Shown here: one piece after another, positions 19,401 through 27,841 of the stretch
Position numbering within the stretch: position 1 is the stretch's first letter
Layout: each line of letters begins with the position of its first letter
Assembly: GCA_013001815.1 (NCBI GenBank)
Contig: JABDLV010000015.1
Coordinates: 1 to 41,229, forward strand
DNA from: Bacteroidia bacterium
Lineage (GTDB): Bacteria; Bacteroidota; Bacteroidia; AKYH767-A; OLB10
DNA length: 41,229 bases
Reading direction: 5' to 3'
The notes under the pieces: model-generated
What the model was told of the DNA's origin: nothing
What the model saw: only the letters and a program-made list of their open reading frames with translations
Databases searched by the model: none
Position numbers and translations under genes: made by a program

Positions 19401-22400
19401 CACTGTCACTGTGGTTGCAACTAGGGCAAGAGGTTCGGTAATTGTATAATTTGTTGTAATTACACAGCCATTTGCATCGGTAATTGTAAGAGTATAACTG
19501 TTAGCTGCAACACCAAGCAAGTCTTGCGTAGTTTCTCCATTAGACCAATTATAGGTATAAGGCAACAGTCCCCCTGTAACACTTACATCGATTAAACCAT
19601 CTGCCGCACCATTACATGTTGCATTCTTTAAGGAATCTAAAGTAACTGATGGAGCCCCATCATTATTGATATTAACATTAACAATAGAACTACAACCAAT
19701 TGTGTCAGTAATAGTCAAAGTATAAGTACCAGCAATTTGGTTAGTAATTGAATCCACCACGCTACCCGTTGACCATAAATAAGTATACCCTGGAGTTCCC
19801 CCACTTAGCATTGCCACTGCAGAACCATTACTAACACCACAATTAGCATTAGATACATTAAAAGTAGCTACAATTTCGCTCGGTTCATTTACTAGTACCA
19901 CCAAAGTATCTGCGCATCCATTGGTGTCAACTACAAATACAGTGTAGGTATCAGCTATTAAACTATCTATGTTTTGTGTTGTTTGTCCATTCGACCAAAA
20001 ATAAGAATATGGCGGTGAACCGTCTACCACATTTATATTAATAGCTCCATCTAAATATCCAAAACATGTAACATCTACAACTGATGCAATACTTGCAACC
20101 GGGCTATTGATGAAATCAATTGTTACACTTGATGTTTCGGTACAGCCATTTGCATCTGTAACTGTAACGGTATAAATACCCATTGACAAATTACTGATGT
20201 TGCTTGTGGTTTCTGAATTCGACCACAAGAAACTGTAAGGCGTAGTTCCCCCAGTGGGTATAGCCATTGCACTACCCGTTCCATCTACACAAATTGCATT
20301 TGCACTAGTTATACTAACATCCAATACAGTTGGCTCGAACAATAGATATGCAGCAGTATCTGCACATAACAAAGAGTCTGTAACAATTACCGTATATAAA
20401 CCCGCTACTAAATTATTATTGGATGTAGTTGTATTACCATTACTCCAATTATAAATAAACGGACTGCTACCATTTAATACCGAAATGTCAATCGATCCAT
20501 CGTTTCCTCCAAAACATGAAATATTGCTTAAACTATCCAAATTAATATTTGGTGGTAGTGTAGTGCTGATTACAACTACTTCTGATTTAGTACATAAATT
20601 TGCATCTGTGACAGTAACAGTATATGATCCAGCAACTAAACCGCCAATTGAATCAGTCGTCCCGGCAGTTGACCATAAATAAGTATAAGGAAGAGTACCT
20701 CCTGAAACTGTAGTGCTTATTGAACCATTCGGATAAGTACAAATAGAGTTTATTTGCGTAGTTGATAATTGCAATTCTGTTGGCTCGCCTATAAATGCAG
20801 CTATTGTATCGCTACACGAATTACTATCAACAATTATAACACTATAAGCCCCTGCTACAACCCCTATCAAATCTTGTGTGGTTGCTCCGCTTGACCAAGT
20901 ATATGTAAATGGTAATGTACCTAGCGTTTCACTAACATAAATCGAACCTGTGGATGCACCAAAACAATCAACATTAGTAATTGAATCAATGCTTAATATA
21001 GGTCCGGGAATGTCAGTAACTAAAACACTTGTGCTAGTTGTACATCCATTATCATCAGTAACGGTAACAGAATAGGTTCCGGCTAATAATCCATTCACGT
21101 TAGCCGTTGTTGAAGCATCAGACCATAAAAAACTATAACCAGGAGTTCCACCCGAAGAGATTGCACTTACCGTTCCATTAGCATTTCCACAGGTGCTGCT
21201 CACAAATGTGGTTGTAACACCTAGTTTTGCCGGTTCTGTTACTACAATACTTGTAGTTGCTGTACAACCATTTGCATCTTGAACTGTAACAGAATACGTA
21301 TTTGCAGTTAAATTTGAATTTAATTCTGTTGTATTCCCATTGCTCCATAGATAGCTAAATGGAGCTGTGCCATTGGTTAGGCAAATATCAATTAAACCGG
21401 TACTGGCACCAAAGCAGTCAACATTTATTATAGTATCTATACAAATAGTTGGGCCCGGAATATCTAGTATTGTTGCACTTGAAGTTTCGGTACACCCGTT
21501 TGCATCTGTAACGGTTACAGTATAGACTGATGCAAATACACCACTTATAGAGCTTGTAGTACTCAAATTTGACCACAAATAACTATAAGGTCCTATTCCC
21601 CCAGAAGCAGAAGCACTTGCACTTCCGTTGTTACTGCTACATGTACTGCTATTAGTCGAAATATTCACGCTCAACACTGCTGGCTCATTAACCGTAGCAT
21701 TAATCACTGCAATACAAGAATTATTATCCGTAACTGTAACCGTATATGCCCCAGCTAAAAGATTATTAATATTCTGAGTGGTAGCTGAATTCGACCACAA
21801 GAAATTAAAAGGAGAAGTTCCACCAATAACATTAATCGAAACGGCACCTGTGCTATTTCCAAAACAATCAACATCTATAATCGTATCAATCGATAATGTT
21901 GGCCCTGGAATGTCAGTTATAGTAGTACTTTTAGAAATTGTGCATCCATTAACATCTGTTACAGTAATAGTGTATACTCCTGCCAATACTCCTCCAAGTG
22001 ATGAATTAGTTGTAAAATCAGACCACAAATATGTATATGAAGGGACACCCCCACTTGGTGTGGCAATTGCACCCCCATTGGCATTTCCACAAGTTGAGCT
22101 AACAGAGCTCACAGAAACAGCTAAAGCATTTGGTTGCCCAATGGTAACCTGAGTGCTTGAAGTACACAAATTAGCATCTGTCACAGTTAGCGTATAAACT
22201 CCTATTGGAACACCCATTAAATCTTCAGCACTTGATCCATCCGACCAATTGTACGTAAAAGGAGCCGTTCCAGCGAATACAGAAATATATGCTTGTCCAC
22301 TTGAGTCACCATTGCACTTAACATCAGCAATTGAATCCGTAATTAATAATGGACCTTGAATATTAAATACGGTAGTAGAATTTGTCTTGGTACATCCATT

Positions 22401-25400
22401 CGCATCTGTAACAGTTAAGGTGTATGTACCCGCAGATAATCCATTAATGCTATTTCCCGTAGTGTTGTCTGACCATAAATACGTATACCCCGGGGTTCCT
22501 CCAATAATTCCTGTATTAATTGAACCATTGGCATTGAAACACGTTTCATTAAACACATTAAAAAATATACCGATATCCGAAGGCTCATTAATCGTTGCTA
22601 AAAAATTAGTCACACAACCAATATTATCAGTTACTGATAAAGTATAATTATTTGCAGCTACATTTAATAAATCTTGTGTTGTTGCACCATTGCTCCATAA
22701 ATAGGTATATGGTGTAATACCTGATGTTATACTAACATACACAGAACCGGTAGATGCGGAGAAACAATCAACATCCAAAAGAGAATCTAGTGATACTATA
22801 GGGCCACCAAAATTACTTATTACAGCTACCGCTGTTGAAGTACATAAATTTGCATCTGTGACTGTAAGAACGTATGGCCCGGCTAACACAGCACTTATTG
22901 AACTTATAGTTGATCCAGTGGACCACAAGTAGGTGTAAGTTCCTGTACCTCCGCTAACCGTGGCCATAGCCGAACCATTTGATAAATTACAAGTGGCACT
23001 ATCGGTACTAAAAACAATACTAATTGCACTTGGCTCTGAAACCATTGTGCTTAAAGTGTCAAAACACCCATTCACATCGGTCACTGTTACAGTATACATT
23101 CCTGCCGGTGCATTAGTCAAATCTTCATTAGTAGAGGCATCAGACCATAAATAAGTAAAGGGTAGCGTTCCGGAAAAAATATTAATGTTTATTGAAGCAT
23201 CCGTCCCACCATTGCATGATGCATTTGAAATGGAACCCACACTAACTATTGGCCCTGGTTGATCAGAAATAGAAACTGAATCTATCCCAGTACAACCATT
23301 AGCATCAGTTGCAGTAACCATATAACTTCCAGGACTAAGCATACTAATGTTATCTGTAGTCTCACCGGTTGACCAAACAAAAGTGTAAGGCGCGGTTCCG
23401 CCTATCCCTGAAACTGACAACATTCCATTATTCAATCCACAACTAGGTTCTGTGATTGTCCAATTTACAGTAACCGGTAATGGCTCATTAACTGTATAAA
23501 CTGCAGACAAGGTACAACCTACATTATCTGTTACGGTTACCGTATAATTTCCTGCACTTAACAGATTGTTAGAATTTGTTGTAATGGCATTTGACCATAA
23601 ATAAGTATAAGGCGATACTCCATCAACCCCACTCACTTCCAAATACCCATCTAAAAACCCATTGCAAGTCGTATTTTTAACGGAATCTAATTGCAATGAG
23701 ACAGGACCAGTATTTAATACAACTGCGGTTGAAGTTACAGTACAACTGTTGGCATCAGTCACAGTAACAGTATAAGTAGCTTGAGCCAATCCCATAGCAA
23801 TAGAATCTGTAGCCCCCGATGACCATAAGTAAGAATAAGCTGGTGTTCCACCGCTAGGGGTAACAATTGCTTGTCCATTTGGAAATCCACAAGTTCCATT
23901 TATTGTATCAACAGAAGTTACAATCGCTGTTGGTTCATCTAAGTTTGCAGAAACCATAACAATACATCCATTGTTATCTTGTACAGTAACTGTATGGGTT
24001 CCAGCGGAAGCATTTGATAAATTCTGAGATGTACTTGAGTCTGACCAATTAAAATCATAAGGCAAAGTACCCCCGTTAACATTAATATTTATTGCGCCAT
24101 CACTGCCGCCAAAACATTTTACATCTATAGTATCAACAATTGATGCAGTTAAAATTGCAGGTTCAGTAATTAGAACCAAACAAGCTGATGTGCACATATT
24201 ATTGTCTGTAACAGTTACAGTATAAGCACCAGCAGCCAATCCATTTATACTTGACGTTGTTGTGCCGTCATCCCACATATAAGTGTAAGGTGAAGTACCT
24301 CCACTTGCCACGACAGAAGCTTCTCCATCAGAAAGGCCATTGCAACTAACATTTTCATCAACTGTACAGGACGCAACAAGAGTGGTAGGCTCTGTTATTA
24401 ATACTTGACATGTGTCAGAACATGAATTCATGTCAGTCACAGTAACTGTGTGAATTCCTGCAGCCAGTCCATTTGCAGTTGAAGTGGTGGCTCCATTATC
24501 CCACAAGTAGGTATATGGAGCAGTTCCATTGCTTGCTGCTACACTTGCTACTCCATCATTACCACCATTGCATGAGACCATACTATCTATGGAACATACC
24601 AATGTAAGAACCATTGGTTGCGTTACCGTAATAGTGCAAGTAGCTGTGCAATTATTTGCATCAGTAACAGTAGAAGTATAAACACCTGGTAATAAACTAT
24701 CAATTGAGATTGAAGTTTCACCAGTGCTCCACATGTAGGTATAAGGAAGTGTTCCACCTGCACCAGACACAATCACCTCACCATCAGTACCACCATTACA
24801 ACTTACATTTTGTACTATTGAACAATTAGCATTCAGAATATTGGGTTCTGATATAATTACTGAGCATGTATCAACACAACCTAATGAATCAGTCACGGTT
24901 ACTATATAGGTTCCTGCTGCAAGATTTACCGCACTGCTCGTTGTCTGGCCATCACTCCAGGAATAAGAATAACCTCCATTACCACCAATTGCACTTACAC
25001 TGGCTCCTCCATCAAGTAATCCGTTGCAAGTCACGACTGAATCAACAACACAAGAAGCTACTAATAAGCTCGGTTCACCAACAGTAATGGAACATGTCTT
25101 AGCACAACCATTACCATCTGTTACGGTAACAGTATATGTACCGGCCACCAAACCGGATGCAAGATTTGTTGTTTGTCCGTCACTCCAACTATACATATAT
25201 CCTCCGGTCCCACCTGAAGCACTCACACTGACAGAACCATCATTGCCTGAGTTACAACTTACATCATTTATCAGTGAACAAGAAAGCATCACTTCGGTAG
25301 GTTCCGTCACAGTAACTGTACATGTATCATTACATCCATTTGCATCAGTAACCGTAACTTGATAATTCCCTGCTGTTAAAGAACTTGCTTTAGATGTTGT

Positions 25401-27506
25401 GTTTCCATTATTCCACAAATAGGTGTACGGCAATGTACCGCCCGAAACAGATACTTCAGTTTCTCCATCACTACCACCAAAACAAGTAACCGGATTATTC
25501 TCGGTACAGCTTAACGTTAACACTGCCGGTTGATTAAGCATTACTGTACAAGTGGCTATGCATAAATTGGCATCTGTAACCGTAACTGTATAAGTAGCAG
25601 ATACCAGATTTGAACTCGTCAATGTAGTATCACCATTACTCCATAATACGGAATAAGGACCTTGCCCACCTAAAATCGATACATTCACTATTCCATCAGA
25701 AAATCCGGAACAAGATGGAGGCTGAATTACAGCACAAGCTGGAACAAGCAGGGCTGGTTCAGTAATTGAAACATCACAACTTGCCGTACATCCTTTTGAA
25801 TCAGTAACCGTAACCGTATAAGTTGTAGCCGATAAACCAGTAGCAGTTGCACTGGTTTGAGCGTTGCTCCATAAATAAGAATAGGGCCCCGTTCCTCCTC
25901 CGCCTCCTACAGTTGCTTCTCCGTCTGATCCTGCATTGCAATTTACATTGATATCAACAACACAGCTTGCAATTAATATAAGTGGTTCTGTAATTGTAAC
26001 ATCACAGCTTGCTGTACATCCTTTTGAATCAGTAACTGTAACAGTGTACATTGCAGCAGATAAACCCGTTGCAGTTGCATTGGCTTGGGCATTGCTCCAT
26101 AAATAAGAATATGGACCTGTTCCTCCTCCGGCTGATACCGTTGCCTCACCATCTGCTCCTCCGTTGCAATTTACATTGGTGTCAACTACACATGCTGCAG
26201 TTAATATAAGTGGTTCTGTAATTGCAACATCACAAATTGCTGTGCATCCTTTTGAATCAGTAACGGTAACAGTGTACGTTGCAGCAGATAAACCTGTAGC
26301 AGTTGCACTGGTTTGAGCGCTGCTCCATAAATAAGAATAGGGACCTGTTCCTCCTCCGGCTGATACCGTTGCCTCACCATCTGCTCCTCCGTTGCAATTT
26401 ACATTGGTATCAACAACACAGCTTGCAATTAATATAAGTGGTTCTGTAATTGTAACACCACAGCTTGCTGTACATCCTTTTGAATCAGTAACGGTAACAG
26501 TATAAGCTGAAGCTGATAAACCTGTAGCAGTTGCATTGGTTTGGGCATCGCTCCATGAATAAGAATATGGACCTGTTCCTCCTCCGGCTGTTACCGTTGC
26601 CTCACCATCTGCTCCTCCGTTGCAATTTACATTGGTGTCAACTAAACATGCTGCAGTTAATATAAGTGGTTCTGTAATTGCAGCATCGCAACTTGCTGTA
26701 CATCCTTCTGAATCAGTAACCGTAACGGTGTACGTTGCAGCAGATAAACCAGTAGCTGTTGAATTAGTCTGGGCATTACTCCACAAATAAGAAAATGGAC
26801 CGGTACCCCCTGCTGGAGTTACGGTAGTTTCTCCATCAGTTAAGCCATTGCAACTTATGTCATTCTTCGAACAAGAAGCAGTTAAAATTCCAGGCTCTGT
26901 AATGACTACGTCACATGTACTGGTACATCCATTAGCATCAGTGGCAGTAACCGTATATGTATTGGCGACTAAATTGGTAGCAGAACCAGTACTCGTTCCA
27001 TTACTCCACAAATAAGTATAGGGCGCTATACCTCCAGTTGCTGTTGCAGTTGCTCCACCATCAGCTAAACCATTACAGGTTACATTTGAGTCATTGACAC
27101 AGTTTACAGTGACAGAAGTGGCTTCAATTAATACGGAAGTTCCTTTTAATGTATCGTTCGTAGCATCAATAACGGTAACGGTATAAGTGCCCGCTACTAA
27201 GGATGTGACATTTTGGGTTGTTGCACCAGTACTCCACATAAATGTAAAAGGAGATGTTCCTCCATTTACAGTTAATGTTATACTTCCATCATTAGCACCA
27301 TTGCATGATATATTTACACCATTGTAATCAGAAGAAGTTAATTTGAGTGAATCAATTGCAGAAACGTTTGCATGAACACAATCACTATAAGAAAAGCAAA
27401 GCAATGCCACCAAGCAAAAGCATTTAAAAACAAATGCGTTTGCATATAATCTTACGGTACAGATATCAGAATTAATACTGTTCTTTCTATAAGGGAAAAA
27501 GTTCAA
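16149..27506 (-). CDS. Giant SprB-like surface adhesin with T9SS type B sorting domain
   Basis: 3785 aa. N-terminus: basic residues, then a hydrophobic stretch FVFKCFCLVALLCFSYSDCVHA, a long but plausible signal peptide. The body is 46 SprB-type beta repeats by my count of the 'PYTYLWSNG.TT' core, each about 75 aa with the pattern C-x-G..DG / GGT.PY.Y.W / AGTYTVTVTD..GC. After these come two PKD/Ig-like modules ('GFWVSIDP', 'GYWTLISGSGSFDD'), then the C-terminal sorting domain 'LPTGITPNNDMRNDYFVI' ... 'VFNRWGNLVYD' ... 'LPDGTYFIIF'. It should be exported by the T9SS to the cell surface and could serve gliding, adhesion or aggregation. No ATG is available; TTG at 27506 is the best start, as the frame closes 42 nt upstream. 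It is followed at 3 nt by PorP/SprF. Confidence 0.93.
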   Translation of the reverse strand: MNFFPYRKNSINSDICTVRLYANAFVFKCFCLVALLCFSYSDCVHANVSAIDSLKLTSSDYNGVNISCNGANDGSITLTVNGGTSPFTFMWSTGATTQNVTSLVAGTYTVTVIDATNDTLKGTSVLIEATSVTVNCVNDSNVTCNGLADGGATATATGGIAPYTYLWSNGTSTGSATNLVANTYTVTATDANGCTSTCDVVITEPGILTASCSKNDISCNGLTDGETTVTPAGGTGPFSYLWSNAQTNSTATGLSAATYTVTVTDSEGCTASCDAAITEPLILTAACLVDTNVNCNGGADGEATVTAGGGTGPYSYSWSDAQTNATATGLSASAYTVTVTDSKGCTASCGVTITEPLILIASCVVDTNVNCNGGADGEATVSAGGGTGPYSYLWSSAQTSATATGLSAATYTVTVTDSKGCTAICDVAITEPLILTAACVVDTNVNCNGGADGEATVSAGGGTGPYSYLWSNAQANATATGLSAAMYTVTVTDSKGCTASCDVTITEPLILIASCVVDINVNCNAGSDGEATVGGGGGTGPYSYLWSNAQTSATATGLSATTYTVTVTDSKGCTASCDVSITEPALLVPACAVIQPPSCSGFSDGIVNVSILGGQGPYSVLWSNGDTTLTSSNLVSATYTVTVTDANLCIATCTVMLNQPAVLTLSCTENNPVTCFGGSDGETEVSVSGGTLPYTYLWNNGNTTSKASSLTAGNYQVTVTDANGCNDTCTVTVTEPTEVMLSCSLINDVSCNSGNDGSVSVSASGGTGGYMYSWSDGQTTNLASGLVAGTYTVTVTDGNGCAKTCSITVGEPSLLVASCVVDSVVTCNGLLDGGASVSAIGGNGGYSYSWSDGQTTSSAVNLAAGTYIVTVTDSLGCVDTCSVIISEPNILNANCSIVQNVSCNGGTDGEVIVSGAGGTLPYTYMWSTGETSISIDSLLPGVYTSTVTDANNCTATCTITVTQPMVLTLVCSIDSMVSCNGGNDGVASVAASNGTAPYTYLWDNGATTSTANGLAAGIHTVTVTDMNSCSDTCQVLITEPTTLVASCTVDENVSCNGLSDGEASVVASGGTSPYTYMWDDGTTTSSINGLAAGAYTVTVTDNNMCTSACLVLITEPAILTASIVDTIDVKCFGGSDGAININVNGGTLPYDFNWSDSSTSQNLSNASAGTHTVTVQDNNGCIVMVSANLDEPTAIVTSVDTINGTCGFPNGQAIVTPSGGTPAYSYLWSSGATDSIAMGLAQATYTVTVTDANSCTVTSTAVVLNTGPVSLQLDSVKNTTCNGFLDGYLEVSGVDGVSPYTYLWSNAITTNSNNLLSAGNYTVTVTDNVGCTLSAVYTVNEPLPVTVNWTITEPSCGLNNGMLSVSGIGGTAPYTFVWSTGETTDNISMLSPGSYMVTATDANGCTGIDSVSISDQPGPIVSVGSISNASCNGGTDASININIFSGTLPFTYLWSDASTNEDLTNAPAGMYTVTVTDVNGCFDTLSTMVSEPSAISIVFSTDSATCNLSNGSAMATVSGGTGTYTYLWSTGSTISSISAVLAGPYVLTVTDANLCTSTAVAVISNFGGPIVSLDSLLDVDCFSASTGSVYVSITSGITPYTYLWSNGATTQDLLNVAANNYTLSVTDNIGCVTNFLATINEPSDIGIFFNVFNETCFNANGSINTGIIGGTPGYTYLWSDNTTGNSINGLSAGTYTLTVTDANGCTKTNSTTVFNIQGPLLITDSIADVKCNGDSSGQAYISVFAGTAPFTYNWSDGSSAEDLMGVPIGVYTLTVTDANLCTSSTQVTIGQPNALAVSVSSVSSTCGNANGGAIATPSGGVPSYTYLWSDFTTNSSLGGVLAGVYTITVTDVNGCTISKSTTITDIPGPTLSIDTIIDVDCFGNSTGAVSINVIGGTSPFNFLWSNSATTQNINNLLAGAYTVTVTDNNSCIAVINATVNEPAVLSVNISTNSSTCSSNNGSASASASGGIGPYSYLWSNLSTTSSISGVFASVYTVTVTDANGCTETSSATILDIPGPTICIDTIINVDCFGASTGLIDICLTNGTAPFSYLWSNGNTTELNSNLTANTYSVTVQDANGCTATTSIVVTEPAKLGVTTTFVSSTCGNANGTVSAISSGGTPGYSFLWSDASTTANVNGLLAGTYSVTVTDDNGCTTSTSVLVTDIPGPILSIDSITNVDCFGASTGSIYVSETLGTLPFTYTWSSGATTQDLIGVVAGAYSVIIVDSNSCSDTIAAFIGEPTELQLSTTQINSICTYPNGSISTTVSGGTLPYTYLWSTAGTTDSIGGLVAGSYTVTVTDANLCTKSEVVVISTTLPPNINLDSLSNISCFGGNDGSIDISVLNGSSPFIYNWSNGNTTTSNNNLVAGLYTVIVTDSLLCADTAAYLLFEPTVLDVSITSANAICVDGTGSAMAIPTGGTTPYSFLWSNSETTSNISNLSMGIYTVTVTDANGCTETSSVTIDFINSPVASIASVVDVTCFGYLDGAININVVDGSPPYSYFWSNGQTTQNIDSLIADTYTVFVVDTNGCADTLVVLVNEPSEIVATFNVSNANCGVSNGSAVAMLSGGTPGYTYLWSTGSVVDSITNQIAGTYTLTITDTIGCSSIVNVNINNDGAPSVTLDSLKNATCNGAADGLIDVSVTGGLLPYTYNWSNGETTQDLLGVAANSYTLTITDANGCVITTNYTITEPLALVATTVTVDATCGLLNGSAAVVVLGGTPPYTYLWSSGSTTSSTNAQPGGPISVDVIDSNNCKITVFDTIFDAGPPMINLISINNNLCFGESAGIINVFGSVGSPPYLYNWSNGETTEDVSGLTAGIYTLTITDLLGCTDSSSYTITEPTELMLSLNSVTPICNSSNGMLSAVVSGGTSTYSYLWSTSDTTASVDSLSGGTYTVTVTDANSCTKTASTTLIDNGNPVINLDTTFNVKCNGALTGQIFISVAGGTPSYLYTWSNGFTTEDLTGVGADVYTIQVVDSNGCVDSSVFVISEPDELVLALATTPATCDSINGAISATVTGGVTPYSYMWSNSDTTAAIFNQPHGIYTLTVTDSNSCVTQLSDTILDLFTPQITLSLLKNVSCNGGSDGIIDISVLGPSQPFTYLWSRGDTIQDLLNVSVGTYTLTVTDTNNCVSVFTQTVTESDAIGINSIDYHPSCDLNNGAIDVSGTGGSGTYTYLWSNGFTTDSIGNLAEGTYLVTITDALSCDSTFSITLVNTGKPVIFLNSLSNVKCFGGSDGEINISVSGGVPGYTYLWTPTGDTIEDISGLSVGTYTVTVTDSTGCSSDTSHVIGQPSAGISISFNSVPPSCGVSTGSACANIVGGTPGYTYLWSTGESTACINNIAAGSYTVTITDANLCTQTGVVALSDLSGPQIVSIDSSSVTCPGADDGSISLVITAANPPYTILWSNGATNDTITGLSPNTYIVTITDVLGCIATEAIVVDGPGNWDVQDSIPTLNGSFNVSCNGLEDAAIYLEVNGGTAPYSYLWITGAPTKDLINIGAGSYTIFITDDKGCDTSLTYTITQPPPLFGNPMGNVNICGVTTTVLMADDPPPGADGFWVSIDPTVVIDDSSASNTVVSNLQQGNNIFYWIVNDGICFDSAEVIVVASSEINAIAGVDKSVCENTASLTATPPQSGIGYWTLISGSGSFDDSTMSTTMISGLSQGPNEFLWTVVNGDCRDSASVIITLEDPQDCIDPLELPTGITPNNDMRNDYFVIKGIEAFPQNEFLVFNRWGNLVYDQKNYDNSWNGVNNSGDELPDGTYFIIFRSNNGANSVNGYVDIRRR
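16153..16161 (-). promoter_or_regulatory. Strong Shine-Dalgarno inside the adhesin's last codons
   Basis: On the minus strand the adhesin ends ATA AGG AGG AGA TAA, then GCA and ATG. AAGGAGGAG is complementary to the 16S rRNA tail and ends 7 nt before the PorP/SprF ATG. Strong Shine-Dalgarno sequences are unusual in Bacteroidota, and here it overlaps coding sequence for Ile-Arg-Arg-Arg. Confidence 0.65.
17400..24155 (-). repeat. Alternating A/B SprB repeats (15 pairs)
   Basis: Units 15-44 alternate. A units begin like 'SIDSITNVDCFGASTGSI' and end in a ..EP linker. B units begin like 'SSTCGNANG' and end in a ..GP linker. Each unit is about 75 aa, so the true period is about 150 aa (450 bp). 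Both types have two Cys: one in the opening C-x-G/N motif and one in the '..D.NGC' end. At the DNA level the pairs are diverged. Confidence 0.8.
24155..27400 (-). repeat. N-terminal zone of about 14 single-type SprB repeats
   Basis: Units 1-14 do not alternate. Most carry four Cys, in the layout C-x(6-7)-SCNG ... NGC-x(2)-TC, and end ITEP. Unit 1 lacks the terminal Cys pair. The extra Cys pair separates these units from the later A/B zone and would allow two disulfides per repeat in the oxidising exterior. Confidence 0.75.
25740..26860 (-). repeat. Five-copy 228-bp near-identical tandem array
   Basis: The marker CTTTTGAATC (CTTCTGAATC in the last copy) recurs at 25793, 26021, 26249, 26477 and 26705, exactly 228 bp apart (76 codons). 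The next repeat is 225 bp away and diverged. Long stretches such as GCTTGCAATTAATATAAGTG recur almost unchanged. This codes for units 3-7 of the adhesin. High identity indicates recent duplication or ongoing gene conversion. Confidence 0.85.
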
Positions 27507-27785
27507 GCCTAAAGTTCGTTGGTTTACAATTCTAGTTTTTCATTCTTCAAGTTCTAAGTCAAACTAACGCAAGCACAATAATCAGAATAACTTAACAGAG
27601 GGTTTTCGGAGTCGATTTTAAGTATATTCTATACGATACAAGAACTGTGCTCAATTATATTTCTATGTGAAATTTGAATGAACTGAAAAATTTCATCAAA
27701 ACAGTGATTGGCCCAACAATTCTAGTATCAAAATGCTAGGCTAAATTATTATTTATTCTGCTAATGGTCAATTATTTAACAAAGA
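27507..27785. other. Upstream region of the adhesin, non-coding
   Basis: The 335-nt gap between groEL and the adhesin holds the groEL terminator at one end and the adhesin leader at the other. On the minus strand TTAGTTTG (27567-27560) is a one-mismatch match to the Bacteroidota -7 box, 53 nt before the TTG start, but I find no well-placed -33 TTG. The minus-strand string ATGAAAAACTAG (27542-27531) is an ATG closed after three codons. No ORF, RNA gene or larger repeat seen. Confidence 0.35.
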
Positions 27786-27815
27786 AAAACCCCTGATTGA
27801 ATAACCAGGGGTTTT
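27786..27815 (-). terminator. groEL: Intrinsic terminator after groEL
   Basis: On the minus strand AAAACCCCTG, 10-nt loop, CAGGGGTTTT followed by TCTTT: a 10-bp perfect stem with GC-rich base and a T-run, 26 nt past the groEL stop. It is nearly symmetric, so it could also stop plus-strand transcription. Confidence 0.85.
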
Positions 27816-27841
27816 AATATAAAATATTGCTATTTAAGCCA

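Noticed and set aside
25740-26860. Tandem array considered as CRISPR
   Set aside because: The 228-bp units are contiguous, coding and have no unique spacers.
16149-27506. Many plus-strand ORFs of 60-124 aa inside the adhesin (for example 21778-22152)
   Set aside because: They are antisense shadows of the repetitive gene, share its period, and have no start signal or recognisable domain.
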